Assembly (NCBI RefSeq): GCF_026410285.1
Contig: NZ_JAPMLP010000002.1
Coordinates: 379,501 to 443,500 of the forward strand
DNA length: 64,000 nt
Source: Sulfitobacter sp. F26169L
GTDB lineage: Bacteria > Pseudomonadota > Alphaproteobacteria > Rhodobacterales > Rhodobacteraceae
Direction of reading: 5' to 3'
In this document: positions 52,564-61,555 of the stretch, one piece after another
How the letters are laid out: each line of letters starts with the position of its first letter
Numbering within the stretch: position 1 is the first letter of the stretch
Position numbers and translations under genes: made by a program
Notes under the pieces: model-generated
Seen by the model: only the letters and a program-made list of their open reading frames with translations
The model's database searches: none
Told to the model about the DNA's origin: nothing

Positions 52564-53799
52564 ATGACTGACCAGCCGGTGAGCGTGATCATCGTCAGCC
52601 GCGCGCGGCCGGATGCGTTGCGCCGCTGTCTGGCGGCTGTGGCGCAACTGCAATACAGCAACTTCGAAGTGGTGGTTGTAGCGTGTCCCGCCGGCATTGC
52701 TGCGGCTGAACAACCCGATGTTCTGGCAGACATCAAGTGTATCCCGTTTGACGAAGCGAACATATCGGCTGCGCGCAATATCGGTTTGATCCACGCTGCG
52801 GGCGAGGTTGTGGCATTTATTGACGATGATGCTGTGCCCGAACCGCAATGGCTGCGCCATTTGGTTGCCCCTGCCGCACGCAGTAATGTTGCGGCGATGG
52901 GCGGCTTTGTGCGGGGCCGGAATGGTATCACATTTCAAAACAAGGCACGCACGCTGGATGCGCAAGGCACACCGGAGCCGGTCGATATTGATCCGTTTCA
53001 GGCCACGATTTTGGTGCCCCCGAAAGGGCGCGCGATCAAGACGGAAGGCACTAACATGGCGTTCCGGCGTGATGTTCTGATTTCGATCGGCGGGTTTGAC
53101 CCTGCTTTCCGTTTCTATCTGGATGAAACGGATGTGAATATGCGACTGGCGCGCGCAGGTCATGCCACTGCATTGGTGCCGCTTGCGCAGGTGCATCACG
53201 GATTCGCGCCCAGCGCGATGCGCCGGATGGATCGCGTCCCGCGTGATCTATATGAAATCGGCGCAAGCTGGGGTGTATTCCAGCGCAAACATATCCCGAA
53301 GGAAGCGCGTGCGGACCATTGGAAGGATCAGCGATCCGCAGAATGGCAGCGCCTTATGTTGCATATGGTTGCGGGGCGTCTGGAGCCGCGTGATGTGCGG
53401 CGGCTGATGAGGCGTCTGGTGGCGGGATATAATGAAGGACAAACCCGCAGCTTCGGATGCGGGCCACTTGCGCGTCATGCAGCCATGCCGTTCCGTCCGG
53501 TCAAATCCGCGCCCCGCGTGGCGCGCTTTAGCGCAGTGCGCGGATTGCGCGGCGCCGCCGCTTTGAAAGACGCCGCCACCCGTGTTGCAGCAGGGGGGGG
53601 CGAGACGGTCCTAGTCCTGTCGCGCACGGCACTGTTTCACCGCGTATATTTTGACGCACAGGGGGTGTGGGTGCAACGGGGTGGCTTGTTTGGCCGCGCG
53701 AACCGTGACGAGCCGTTGTTTCGGCTGACAACGTTTGCAAGACGACGTGCGCGAGAAATGGCCCGTGTTGCCTCTGTACGGGGACTTATTGGCGAATAA
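52564..53799 (+). CDS. GT2-family glycosyltransferase
   Basis: The ATG at 52564 follows GGAG by about 11 bases; the product has 411 residues. A GT-A fold is evident from VSVIIVSRARPDALRRCL, ISAARNIGLIHAAG and the metal-binding FIDDDAVPEP (DDD at 87-89). FYLDETDVNMRLARAGH is then the catalytic ED-like motif. The C-terminal 150 residues are Arg-rich without membrane segments. It adds a sugar to a growing surface glycan; donor and acceptor are unknown. It sits 31 bases after cysQ, probably the same transcript. Confidence 0.88.
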   Translation: MTDQPVSVIIVSRARPDALRRCLAAVAQLQYSNFEVVVVACPAGIAAAEQPDVLADIKCIPFDEANISAARNIGLIHAAGEVVAFIDDDAVPEPQWLRHLVAPAARSNVAAMGGFVRGRNGITFQNKARTLDAQGTPEPVDIDPFQATILVPPKGRAIKTEGTNMAFRRDVLISIGGFDPAFRFYLDETDVNMRLARAGHATALVPLAQVHHGFAPSAMRRMDRVPRDLYEIGASWGVFQRKHIPKEARADHWKDQRSAEWQRLMLHMVAGRLEPRDVRRLMRRLVAGYNEGQTRSFGCGPLARHAAMPFRPVKSAPRVARFSAVRGLRGAAALKDAATRVAAGGGETVLVLSRTALFHRVYFDAQGVWVQRGGLFGRANRDEPLFRLTTFARRRAREMARVASVRGLIGE

Positions 53800-53858
53800 A
53801 TGGCTTTTAGGGCCTGAAATTCCCCGTCTGTTAATGGACAAATGTCACATTTGCGCCA

Positions 53859-53885
53859 TTGTTTCGCATCATTCGAAATTATACT
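53859..53885 (+). promoter_or_regulatory. Possible promoter upstream of galU
   Basis: TTGTTT (53859) and TATACT (53880) with a 15-base spacer precede the galU ATG by about 100 bases. The -10 box is good but the spacer is short. The 180-base gap between the GT2 gene and galU holds no gene. Confidence 0.3.
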
Positions 53886-53982
53886 GATAACAGCGCTGCT
53901 TTGTGGCGCGATCTGCAGCAAGGACGAGATTGCGCTCTTAACCGAGGGCAGAAAAATAGAAATAAGAGGTCTTCGAGTAAAT

Positions 53983-54867
53983 ATGGCTAACAAAGTCACA
54001 ACGGCAATTTTCCCTGTTGCAGGCATGGGTACGCGGTTTCTTCCGGCGACCAAATCGGTGCCGAAAGAGATCATGACATTGGTCGACCGTCCGTTGATTC
54101 AATATGCGATCGACGAGGCGCGCGCTGCGGGGATCACCGAATTCATTTTCGTAACTTCGCGCGGTAAGGGTGCGCTGGAAGATTACTTTGATCTTGCGCC
54201 CAATCTCGAAGAGGAATTGCGGCGCAAGGGCAAGAAAGATCTGCTCGAAGTGCTGGAGGCCACAAATATGGACAGCGGCGCCATCGCCTATATCCGTCAG
54301 CACAAGGCGCTGGGCCTTGGCCATGCTGTGTGGTGCGCGCGGCGTCTGATTGGCGATCAGCCCTTTGCAGTGATCCTACCTGATGATGTCATCTCTGCGG
54401 AAAAACCCTGCTTGCAACAGATGGTCGAAGCGTATGAAGAAACGGGGGGTAACATGGTCGCCGCGATGGAGGTCGCGCCGGAAAGAACATCGTCGTATGG
54501 TATTCTGGATGTCGAGCGTGAAGATGGTAATCTGCTGGACATTAAAGGCATGGTAGAAAAGCCAAGAGCCGAAGAATCTCCTTCCAACCTCGCGGTGATC
54601 GGGCGTTATATCCTGTCTCCTTCGGTGCTGAGAAATCTCGATGAGATGAAGCAAGGCGCGGGTGGCGAGATCCAGTTGACAGATGCGATTGCCGCCGAGT
54701 TGGATCAGGGGCGCAAGGTATATGGTTATCGCTTTGCGGGGCAGCGGTTTGATTGCGGCTCTAAATCAGGGTTTTTGCAGGCTACTGTCGCTTATGGTCT
54801 GGCACGGCCCGAACTACGTGATGATCTGGCAGCCTACCTGAAGGACATTGTACCAAATCTGGCTTAA
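53983..54867 (+). CDS. galU: UTP-glucose-1-phosphate uridylyltransferase
   Basis: The ATG at 53983 gives 294 residues starting MANKVTTAIFPVAGMGTRFL; the frame extends upstream without a plausible start. The nucleotide loop AGMGTRFLPATKSVPKEI spans 13-30. GLGHAVWCARRLIG, ILPDDVI and the late FDCGSKSGFLQATVAYGL are the family marks. It makes UDP-glucose, the precursor of most surface glycans and of UDP-glucuronate, and so supplies the neighbouring glycosyltransferases. Confidence 0.95.
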   Translation: MANKVTTAIFPVAGMGTRFLPATKSVPKEIMTLVDRPLIQYAIDEARAAGITEFIFVTSRGKGALEDYFDLAPNLEEELRRKGKKDLLEVLEATNMDSGAIAYIRQHKALGLGHAVWCARRLIGDQPFAVILPDDVISAEKPCLQQMVEAYEETGGNMVAAMEVAPERTSSYGILDVEREDGNLLDIKGMVEKPRAEESPSNLAVIGRYILSPSVLRNLDEMKQGAGGEIQLTDAIAAELDQGRKVYGYRFAGQRFDCGSKSGFLQATVAYGLARPELRDDLAAYLKDIVPNLA

Positions 54868-54894
54868 ACCTTATGACGTGAGGGGTGCGCACTG

Positions 54895-56118
54895 TTGGAG
54901 GAGAGGCAGGAAACCGCGCCACCGCAGGCCCGATTGCTGGATTTCACACGCCTAATGCGGCGTGCAGGGCGCGTCTTCACGGGCGTTGACCGTGTTGAAC
55001 TTGCCTATCTGGAAGCGCTTTTAGCAGAGCCTGTACCTGTTTGGGGGCTGGCGAGAACGCCCGTGGGCTATGTGTTGTTGAACAGTGACGGGCTGGTGGC
55101 CTTTCACAAGCGGTTGACTGGGTCATTGCCGTGGTCTTCACCTGATCTGCTGTCGCGCTTGCAGCGCGGGGCCAGTGACGGAATGCGCCGTGCCCAGACA
55201 GATGCGCGTAAACTTTCGGTTGCGCGTTGCACGCCGAACGGACTGGCGCGGATGCTATGCCGCAACCTGCCTTGTGGAACCGCTTATCTGAATACAGGTC
55301 ACAGCAACCTGTCAACGCGGGTGCTGAAAGCAGTGCGCAGTGTTCAAGATGCGCGGATTGCCGTGTTTGTGCATGATGTAATTCCGCTGGAATATCCGCA
55401 ATACCAGCGCGTTGGAACCGTTGAAATGTTTGAACAAAAGATGCGTCGTGTTCGCGAATACGCTGATCTGATCATCTATAATTCACAAGATACGAAAGAG
55501 CGGTGCGCGGCAGCGATGGCGCGGTGGGGGGCAGTGCCGCAGGGTATTGTCGCGCATTTAGGAACAATCCCGCCTGTGGTTGACCGTGCCTCATTGCCCG
55601 CCGGATTGCTGCCCGATACGACGTATTTCATTACTGTCGGGACAATAGAGCCGCGAAAAAATCACGCGCTGTTGTTGGACATCTGGGACAGGTTGGGACC
55701 GGATGCGCCGACATTGCTGATCTGTGGTGGCCGTGGCTGGAACAACGAAGCCGTATTCGCGCGACTTGACGCGTTGGGAGAAGATGCCCCGGTTAGAGAG
55801 ATTTCCGGCCTGAGCGATGGCACCCTGATGGCCCTTATCGAAGGCGCGCAAGCGTTGTTGTTTCCCAGCCATGCAGAGGGCTTCGGCCTGCCTGCCGTAG
55901 AGGCACTGCAACTGGGAACGCCGGTTTTGTGCAGCAATATGGCGACATTCCGCGAAATCCTTGCAAATAATGCGGTTTATATAGATGATTCCGCAGATCA
56001 GATATGGGAAGATACAATTGTGAACTGGTCCAAACAGGCTCGGGACACGCTGAGGGTCCGCGATTTTGAAGCGCCTACATGGGCGGAGCATTTCAAGGTT
56101 GTGTTAAGTACTACCTGA
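54895..56118 (+). CDS. GT4-family glycosyltransferase (GT-B fold)
   Basis: The TTG start at 54895 has GAGGGG ten bases upstream, and gives 407 residues beginning MEERQETAPPQARLLDFTRL. The C-terminal GT-B half shows FITVGTIEPRKNHALLLDIW, LLICGGRGWNNE and the donor-binding FPSHAEGFGLPAVEALQLGTPV. The N-terminal part begins with LLDFTRLMRRAGRVFTGVDRVELAY, a pattern of mannosyl- or rhamnosyl-transferase-like enzymes of surface polysaccharides. The specific sugar is not predictable. It lies 27 bases after galU. Confidence 0.88.
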   Translation: MEERQETAPPQARLLDFTRLMRRAGRVFTGVDRVELAYLEALLAEPVPVWGLARTPVGYVLLNSDGLVAFHKRLTGSLPWSSPDLLSRLQRGASDGMRRAQTDARKLSVARCTPNGLARMLCRNLPCGTAYLNTGHSNLSTRVLKAVRSVQDARIAVFVHDVIPLEYPQYQRVGTVEMFEQKMRRVREYADLIIYNSQDTKERCAAAMARWGAVPQGIVAHLGTIPPVVDRASLPAGLLPDTTYFITVGTIEPRKNHALLLDIWDRLGPDAPTLLICGGRGWNNEAVFARLDALGEDAPVREISGLSDGTLMALIEGAQALLFPSHAEGFGLPAVEALQLGTPVLCSNMATFREILANNAVYIDDSADQIWEDTIVNWSKQARDTLRVRDFEAPTWAEHFKVVLSTT

Positions 56119-56162
56119 TAGGCGTGCAAGAAGGCTGACGACCAAGAGTATGAGGGCAGTGT

Positions 56163-57173
56163 TTGGGTGCGATCCGATCATATCGCCTAAGGCTCCAGCG
56201 GAAACGATGGCGCATTAGGGCATTTCGAAAGCGGCGTGAACTGAAATGCGTTGTAGACCGGACCGATCAAATTCGGCCCGACGATATCCTATTGTTCTGC
56301 ACTCAACGAAACGAAAAAATCCGGTTGCCCTATTTTCTGGAATACTACCGCGCCCAAGGGGTGAACCATTTCTTTTTCGTGGACAATGACAGTGACGACG
56401 GGGCGCTGGATTACCTGCGCAACCAGCCGGATGTATCGCTGTGGTTTACCCGTGCCAGCTATCGTCGATCGCGCTTTGGCGTTGACTGGCTGAACTGGCT
56501 GCAAAGAAAATATGCACATGGCCATTGGACGCTGACTGTCGATCCGGATGAATTTCTGGTCTATCCGTTCTGTGATACCCGTCCGTTGCGCGCGCTGACA
56601 GACTGGCTCGATGCCTCCTCGATCAAGTCATTCTCTGCGATGTTGCTGGACATGTACCCCAAGGGACGGCTGGACGAACAGCCGTACCGCGCGGGGCAGA
56701 ACCCGATCGAAATTGCTACCTGGTTTGACAGTGGCAACTATACGATGTCGCGCAACCATTCCTTCACAAATCTGTGGATTCAGGGCGGACCTCGCGCGCG
56801 CGTGTTCTTTGCCAACGCGCCCGAGAAAGCGCCCGCGTTGAACAAGGTGCCGCTGGTCAAGTGGGATCGCAAATACGTCTATGTCAGCTCAACCCATATG
56901 CTGCTGCCACGCGGTTTGAATCAGGTCTATGATGAATGGGGCGGGGAAAAAGCAAGCGGTGTTCTGCTGCATGCAAAATTCATTGATACTTTCGGTGCAA
57001 AAGCGGCAGAAGAGCTTGAGCGCGGCGAACATTATGCCGGATCGGTGGAATACAAAGCCTACGCAGAGCAGGTAAAAGACAATCCGCAGCTGTGGTGTAA
57101 GTGGAGCGAGAAGTACATCAACTGGCGCCAGCTGGAAATTCTGGGCCTGATGTCAAAGGGGAACTGGGCGTGA
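56163..57173 (+). CDS. GT2-like glycosyltransferase (Glyco_tranf_2_4 type)
   Basis: The TTG start at 56163 lies eight bases after GAGGG; the product has 336 residues. The N-terminus is highly basic. The core shows LLFCTQRNEKIRLPYFLEYY and GVNHFFFVDNDSDDGALDYL, followed by the metal-binding WTLTVDPDEFLVYP, the pattern of the Glyco_tranf_2_4 group common in Rhodobacterales surface-glycan loci. The acceptor is unknown. The stop overlaps the start of the branching enzyme in GTGA, so both are made together. Confidence 0.87.
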   Translation: MGAIRSYRLRLQRKRWRIRAFRKRRELKCVVDRTDQIRPDDILLFCTQRNEKIRLPYFLEYYRAQGVNHFFFVDNDSDDGALDYLRNQPDVSLWFTRASYRRSRFGVDWLNWLQRKYAHGHWTLTVDPDEFLVYPFCDTRPLRALTDWLDASSIKSFSAMLLDMYPKGRLDEQPYRAGQNPIEIATWFDSGNYTMSRNHSFTNLWIQGGPRARVFFANAPEKAPALNKVPLVKWDRKYVYVSSTHMLLPRGLNQVYDEWGGEKASGVLLHAKFIDTFGAKAAEELERGEHYAGSVEYKAYAEQVKDNPQLWCKWSEKYINWRQLEILGLMSKGNWA

Positions 57174-58873
57174 CCGCGTCGCTGGGCGTCGCCATGCTGG
57201 TACATACAGCGCTGGGCCGCGCTGAACAGGTTGCACGCCACTGGGCGGCTGCCGACGTGCCGGTGGTGATCCATGTGGATCGTAAGGTGTCTAAGGCGGC
57301 TTTTGACAGTTTCACATCGGCTTTGGCGGATGTGCCAAATGTCCTTTTCAGCAAACGCTTTCGGTGCGAATGGGGGACATGGGGCATTGTTGCTGCCTCC
57401 CAAGCGACATCGGAGCTGATGTTGGCCAGCTTTCCGGATGTACGGCACGTCTACCTTGCGTCCGGTTCGTGCCTGCCATTGCGACCCGTACAAGAATTGA
57501 TTGATTATCTGGCAGAAAGGCCGCGCACCGACTTTATCGAAAGCGCGACTACAGCGGATGTGCCATGGACCGTGGGCGGGCTGGATGAAGAACGGTTTAC
57601 CATGCATTTCCCGTTCTCATGGAAACGTCACCGCTATCTTTTTGACAAGGCCGTGAATATCCAGCGGCAGCTGAAGCTTAAGCGCCGTATGCCTCACGGG
57701 GTTATGCCGCATATGGGATCACAGTGGTGGTGTCTGACGCGCCAAACGCTCTCGGCGATCTTGCAAGACCCCGAGCGTGCAAAATATGACAGATACTTCC
57801 GTCACGTCTGGATACCTGATGAAAGCTATTTTCAGACCCTTTCGAGGCTGTATTCCACAAATATTGAAAGTCGGTCACTAACCCTGTCAAAATTCGATTT
57901 TCAGGGTAAGCCGCATATCTTTTACGATGACCACCTGCAGCTTTTGCGGCGGTCGGATTGTTTTGTCGCGCGTAAAATCTGGCCCTATGCAGACCGTCTT
58001 TATGAAGCGTTTTTAACAGACGCCGCTGGCGCGATGAAAAAGACAGAGCCTAATCCCGGCAAGATTGACCGCATTTTTGCCAAAGCAGTCGAGCGGCGGA
58101 CGCGCGGACGGTCCGGCCTGTATATGCAAAGCCGCTTTCCTAATGAAGATTGGGAGAATGGCGTTACGGCGGCTGAGTATTCGATCTTTCAGGGGTTTTC
58201 TCAACTTTTTGAAAATTTTGAGATCTGGTTGAGTAATGCAACCGGTGCGCGGGTGCACGGCCATCTGTTTGCTCCGGAGCGCGCATTTTTTGCCGAGGGT
58301 CAAACAACCCTGAACGGAGCGTTGAGCGATAATGCGATCCAGCGTGATTATAACCCCGAGACCTTTTTGACGAATCTCATCTGGAATACGCGCGGCGAGC
58401 GGCAGTGCTTCCAGTTTGGACCGCAGGATAATCAAGACATTAACTGGCGCGTTGCAAAAGACCCCAATGCACAGATTTCGGTTATTACGGGCGCTTGGGC
58501 GGTGCCATTGTTTCGTTCGAATATGGATTTTGCCGACATCAGACGCATCGCGGCCACGCTGCAGAAGATTGAGAGTGAGCATATGGATGTGTTGCGCTCA
58601 CCTTATTCAAAGGCGCGCGTACGCATTTGGACGATGGCGGAATTTATCGAAGCGCCGATGGAGCCGTTGCAGGGCATATTAGATGAAATCGGGCAGGCCC
58701 GTATCCGCCGTTTGTCCGAAGCTCCGAAGATGGTTGATTTGCATGGCTTCGGACAGTTCCTCCAGAACCTGAAGAATCAGGGCATGCACCCTTATTTGAT
58801 GGGCGATTTCCCTGTTGAACGTGGGCCAACCTCAAACGTGGAAGTGCCGCGTAAACCATATTTGGTGAAATAA
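57170..58873 (+). CDS. Core-2/I-branching-type glycosyltransferase (GT14) with DUF5928-like C-terminus
   Basis: The GTG at 57170 overlaps the upstream stop; the product has 567 residues. The N-terminal 270 residues follow the GT14 plan: SLGVAMLVHTALGRAEQVARHW, VVIHVDRKVSKAA, WGTWGIVAASQATSELM, VYLASGSCLPLRP and GSQWWCLTRQTL, then WIPDESYFQTL. The second half, rich in aromatic residues and ending RKPYLVK, matches what I know of the DUF5928 region attached to these enzymes in Rhodobacterales. Eukaryotic relatives add beta-1,6-linked GlcNAc branches; here a branching role is inferred. It is followed two bases later by a sulfotransferase. Confidence 0.88.
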   Translation: MTASLGVAMLVHTALGRAEQVARHWAAADVPVVIHVDRKVSKAAFDSFTSALADVPNVLFSKRFRCEWGTWGIVAASQATSELMLASFPDVRHVYLASGSCLPLRPVQELIDYLAERPRTDFIESATTADVPWTVGGLDEERFTMHFPFSWKRHRYLFDKAVNIQRQLKLKRRMPHGVMPHMGSQWWCLTRQTLSAILQDPERAKYDRYFRHVWIPDESYFQTLSRLYSTNIESRSLTLSKFDFQGKPHIFYDDHLQLLRRSDCFVARKIWPYADRLYEAFLTDAAGAMKKTEPNPGKIDRIFAKAVERRTRGRSGLYMQSRFPNEDWENGVTAAEYSIFQGFSQLFENFEIWLSNATGARVHGHLFAPERAFFAEGQTTLNGALSDNAIQRDYNPETFLTNLIWNTRGERQCFQFGPQDNQDINWRVAKDPNAQISVITGAWAVPLFRSNMDFADIRRIAATLQKIESEHMDVLRSPYSKARVRIWTMAEFIEAPMEPLQGILDEIGQARIRRLSEAPKMVDLHGFGQFLQNLKNQGMHPYLMGDFPVERGPTSNVEVPRKPYLVK

Positions 58874-58875
58874 GA

Positions 58876-60303
58876 ATGACAGCACGGTTTAACAGTTTTG
58901 TCGTGTTTGCAGAAATGCGCACAGGGTCCAATTTTCTGGAGGCGAATCTGAATGCGTTTGCGGGTATCAAATGCCACGGCGAGGCGTTCAATCCGCACTT
59001 TATCGGCTACCCGAACAGTACGCAAATACTTGGCGTGGATCAGGCCACACGGGATATGGAGCCTGCATCATTACTGCGTGCCATTCGCCTTGATCCGGGT
59101 GCTATCGGGGGGTTCCGGTATTTTCACGATCACGATCCGCGCGTTTTGGATGTGGTGTTGGATGACCCTCATTGCGCCAAAATTATCCTGACCCGCAATC
59201 CCGTTGAAAGCTATGTCAGCTGGAAAATTGCGCAAGCAACGGGCCAGTGGAAATTGACAGATATGAAAGCGCATAAAGCGGCGAAAGCAGTTTTTGACGC
59301 TACAGAATTCGAGGCTCATCTAGAGGCGTTGCAGGCGTTCCAGTTGCTGTTGATGAACAGGCTGCAAACCAGCGGGCAAACTGCGTATTACGTTGCCTAT
59401 GAAGATTTGCAAAACGTGGATGTGATGAACGGAATCGCGACTTTTCTAGGGGTCTCCGCAAAGCTGGAGGCGTTGGACAAGAGCCTGAAAAAGCAAAATC
59501 CCAGCCCGCTTTCCGAAAAAGTCAGCAACTATGAGCAGATGGAGCAGGCACTGATGCGGCTGGATCGGTTTGACCTTACCCGCACCCCGAACTTTGAACC
59601 CCGCCGTGGTCCCAATGTACCGGGCTACGTGGTCGGGGTGAAAGCCCCGCTGTTGTTTATGCCTATCGCGGGGGGACCACAGCAGGAGGTGCGCCGCTGG
59701 CTTGCGTCGCTGGACGGTGAAAAGCAAAATGCGCTGGGCATGAAGATGACCCAAAAGGAATTGCGCCAATGGAAGCGCGGGAACGAAGGACATCGCAGCT
59801 TTGCCATTCTACGCCACCCGCTGCTGCGCGCGCATGAAGTGTTTTGCCACCGGATTCTGAACTCCGGCAAGGGCGGCTTTTTGCAACTGCGCCGCACGCT
59901 GGTGCGCCGCTATAAGTTGCCCCTGCCCGAAGAGGGGCAGGAAGACAGCATCGATGCAGGCACACACCGCGCCGCCTTTATTGCGTTTTTGACCTTCCTG
60001 AAAGGAAACCTTGCAGGACAAACTGCTGTGCGGGTTGATCCTGCGTGGGCTACGCAAGCGCAGGTGGTGCAGGGTTTTGGGGAGTTTACGCTACCGGATG
60101 TGATCCTGCGCGAGGAAACACTGCCGCAGGATTTGGCGGCGCTGGCCGCCAGTGTCGGGTATAACGATGCCCGGCAGATCGAGCCGGCCTCATTTCATGG
60201 GCCACATTCGCTGGAAGATATATATGGTGATGAAATCGAAGCGTTGGGTGCGGAGATTTATCAGCGCGATTACATGATGTTCGGTTTCAGCCGCTGGCGC
60301 TGA
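58876..60303 (+). CDS. Two-domain sulfotransferase family protein
   Basis: The protein has 475 residues. The first domain has a 5'-phosphosulfate loop EMRTGSNFLEANLNAF (about 13-28) and the 3'-phosphate motif IILTRNPVESYVSWK near 103-117, like Stf0-type carbohydrate sulfotransferases. A second domain from about 250 contains HRSFAILRHPLLRAHEVFCHRIL, the 3'-phosphate motif of sulfotransferase family 2, but its own 5' loop is not evident. Such a tandem arrangement could modify two positions, or the second may be structural. It would use PAPS and leave PAP, which CysQ of this locus degrades. Confidence 0.85.
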   Translation: MTARFNSFVVFAEMRTGSNFLEANLNAFAGIKCHGEAFNPHFIGYPNSTQILGVDQATRDMEPASLLRAIRLDPGAIGGFRYFHDHDPRVLDVVLDDPHCAKIILTRNPVESYVSWKIAQATGQWKLTDMKAHKAAKAVFDATEFEAHLEALQAFQLLLMNRLQTSGQTAYYVAYEDLQNVDVMNGIATFLGVSAKLEALDKSLKKQNPSPLSEKVSNYEQMEQALMRLDRFDLTRTPNFEPRRGPNVPGYVVGVKAPLLFMPIAGGPQQEVRRWLASLDGEKQNALGMKMTQKELRQWKRGNEGHRSFAILRHPLLRAHEVFCHRILNSGKGGFLQLRRTLVRRYKLPLPEEGQEDSIDAGTHRAAFIAFLTFLKGNLAGQTAVRVDPAWATQAQVVQGFGEFTLPDVILREETLPQDLAALAASVGYNDARQIEPASFHGPHSLEDIYGDEIEALGAEIYQRDYMMFGFSRWR

Positions 60304-60307
60304 AATC

Positions 60308-60772
60308 TCACGCGGCTTTGATAACCTCGGCTTCGGTCAGAATAGTGTAGAGCGTATCGGGTTTGGGATTGGCGCGAAGTTTGGCACAAACGCCGCAGTC
60401 GCGCAGCGTGCGTGACACCAGTGCAAGCGCCTTGAGGTGTTCGACACCTGCATTTTCAGGCGCAAAAAGCGCGAAGGCAATGTCCACTGGCTGACGATCC
60501 ACCGATCCGAAATCAACAGGCTTTTCGAGCAGCACAAACAATCCGGTCACTTCGTCAATACCGCTGAGCCGTGCGTGTGGCAGAGCAACGCCATGGCCAA
60601 CCCCTGTGGGGCCCAATGCTTCGCGGGCAAGCAACGCTTCGACAACTGTTTGCGCATTCAGGCCATATGTTGCCGCAGCCAGCTCACCCAGCTCGGTAAG
60701 AAGACGTTTCTTGCTGGTGGTCGATGACAGCACTTTTACCGCCTGCGGCGTCAAGAGTTTTGCGAAATTCAT
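60308..60772 (-). CDS. ptsN: PTS IIA-like nitrogen regulatory protein PtsN
   Basis: The protein has 154 residues. The phosphorylated histidine is His66 in VGHGVALPHARLSGIDEVTGLF, followed by LLEKPVDFGSVDRQPVDIAFALFAPE, the EIIA-Ntr signature. It receives phosphate from NPr in the nitrogen PTS and regulates potassium transport, metabolism and other targets. It is the last gene of the lpt-hpf-ptsN block, convergent with the sulfotransferase gene across only four bases. Confidence 0.94.
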   Translation of the reverse strand: MNFAKLLTPQAVKVLSSTTSKKRLLTELGELAAATYGLNAQTVVEALLAREALGPTGVGHGVALPHARLSGIDEVTGLFVLLEKPVDFGSVDRQPVDIAFALFAPENAGVEHLKALALVSRTLRDCGVCAKLRANPKPDTLYTILTEAEVIKAA

Positions 60773-60792
60773 GTCTCTGCGTTTCCCTGTAA

Positions 60793-60812
60793 GCGCGCGC
60801 TATAGCGCGCGC
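60793..60812. repeat. 20-base perfect palindrome between hpf and ptsN
   Basis: GCGCGCGC-TATA-GCGCGCGC is fully self-complementary and would form a very stable hairpin in RNA. It lies in the 53-base spacer between hpf and ptsN, followed on the transcribed strand by an ordinary ribosome site for ptsN. It could lower ptsN expression relative to hpf. Confidence 0.7.
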
Positions 60813-60825
60813 CATAGCTCAGCCA

Positions 60826-61392
60826 TTAAGAAGGGTCAATCCAGCCGATGTTGCCGTCTTCGCGGCGATATACAACGTTGACCCCGTCTTTGCCCTCTTT
60901 TTTGAACACGAGAACGGGTGCACCAGACAGTTCCATATGCATGACCGCTTCACCGACAGACAGGGTAGAAATACTTGTCTGGGTTTCGGCAATGATCATG
61001 GGATGTGGCGTATCCGGCTCTTCTCCGTCTGTGTCCTGCTCTGGTGCAAGTACATACGACGAAGCGCCAAATTGTTCAACCGGTTCCGCGCGGGTACGGT
61101 GGTGGTCCTTCAACCTGCGTTTGTAGCGGCGAAGCTGCTTGTCCATCTTTTCGCAGCAACTATCGAAGGCCGCATAAATCTCGTTTGCGTGTGCTTTTGC
61201 CTTGGCATTCAGGCCGGTTGATAGATGCACAGTTGTTTCGCAAACAAACTCGTGTCCGGATTTGGAGAAGACGACGTGGGCATCAATTGGCCGTTCCGTG
61301 TATTTCTGGACTGCAACACCTAATTCGGTTGTTACATGGGTTCGCAGTGCATCACCGATGTCGATCTGCTTTCCGCTGATATGGTACTGCAT
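60826..61392 (-). CDS. hpf: Ribosome hibernation-promoting factor, long form (HPF/RaiA)
   Basis: The ATG at 61392 with GGAG eight bases upstream gives 188 residues, the long form. The N-terminal ribosome-binding domain reads MQYHISGKQIDIGDALRTHV and includes DAHVVFSKSGHEFVCET. An extended linker (about 100-135) leads to the C-terminal dimerisation domain AVMHMELSGAPVLVFKK and VVYRREDGNIGWIDP. It silences ribosomes as 100S dimers in stationary phase. A good promoter lies at 61556-61585, leaving a leader of more than 150 bases. Confidence 0.94.
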   Translation of the reverse strand: MQYHISGKQIDIGDALRTHVTTELGVAVQKYTERPIDAHVVFSKSGHEFVCETTVHLSTGLNAKAKAHANEIYAAFDSCCEKMDKQLRRYKRRLKDHHRTRAEPVEQFGASSYVLAPEQDTDGEEPDTPHPMIIAETQTSISTLSVGEAVMHMELSGAPVLVFKKEGKDGVNVVYRREDGNIGWIDPS

Positions 61393-61555
61393 AATGTCTC
61401 CTTCAATATTACTCTGATCCGGCACAGCCCCCTCAAAGGGCGCTTTGCGCGAAGTCAGCTGCGGGAAATGGCGGCAGGCAGCAGGTTTCTAACATCCGCT
61501 CCACCCGAGGGTGATAAAGATATGATATACGTGCACAGCCAGTTTGCCATACCTG

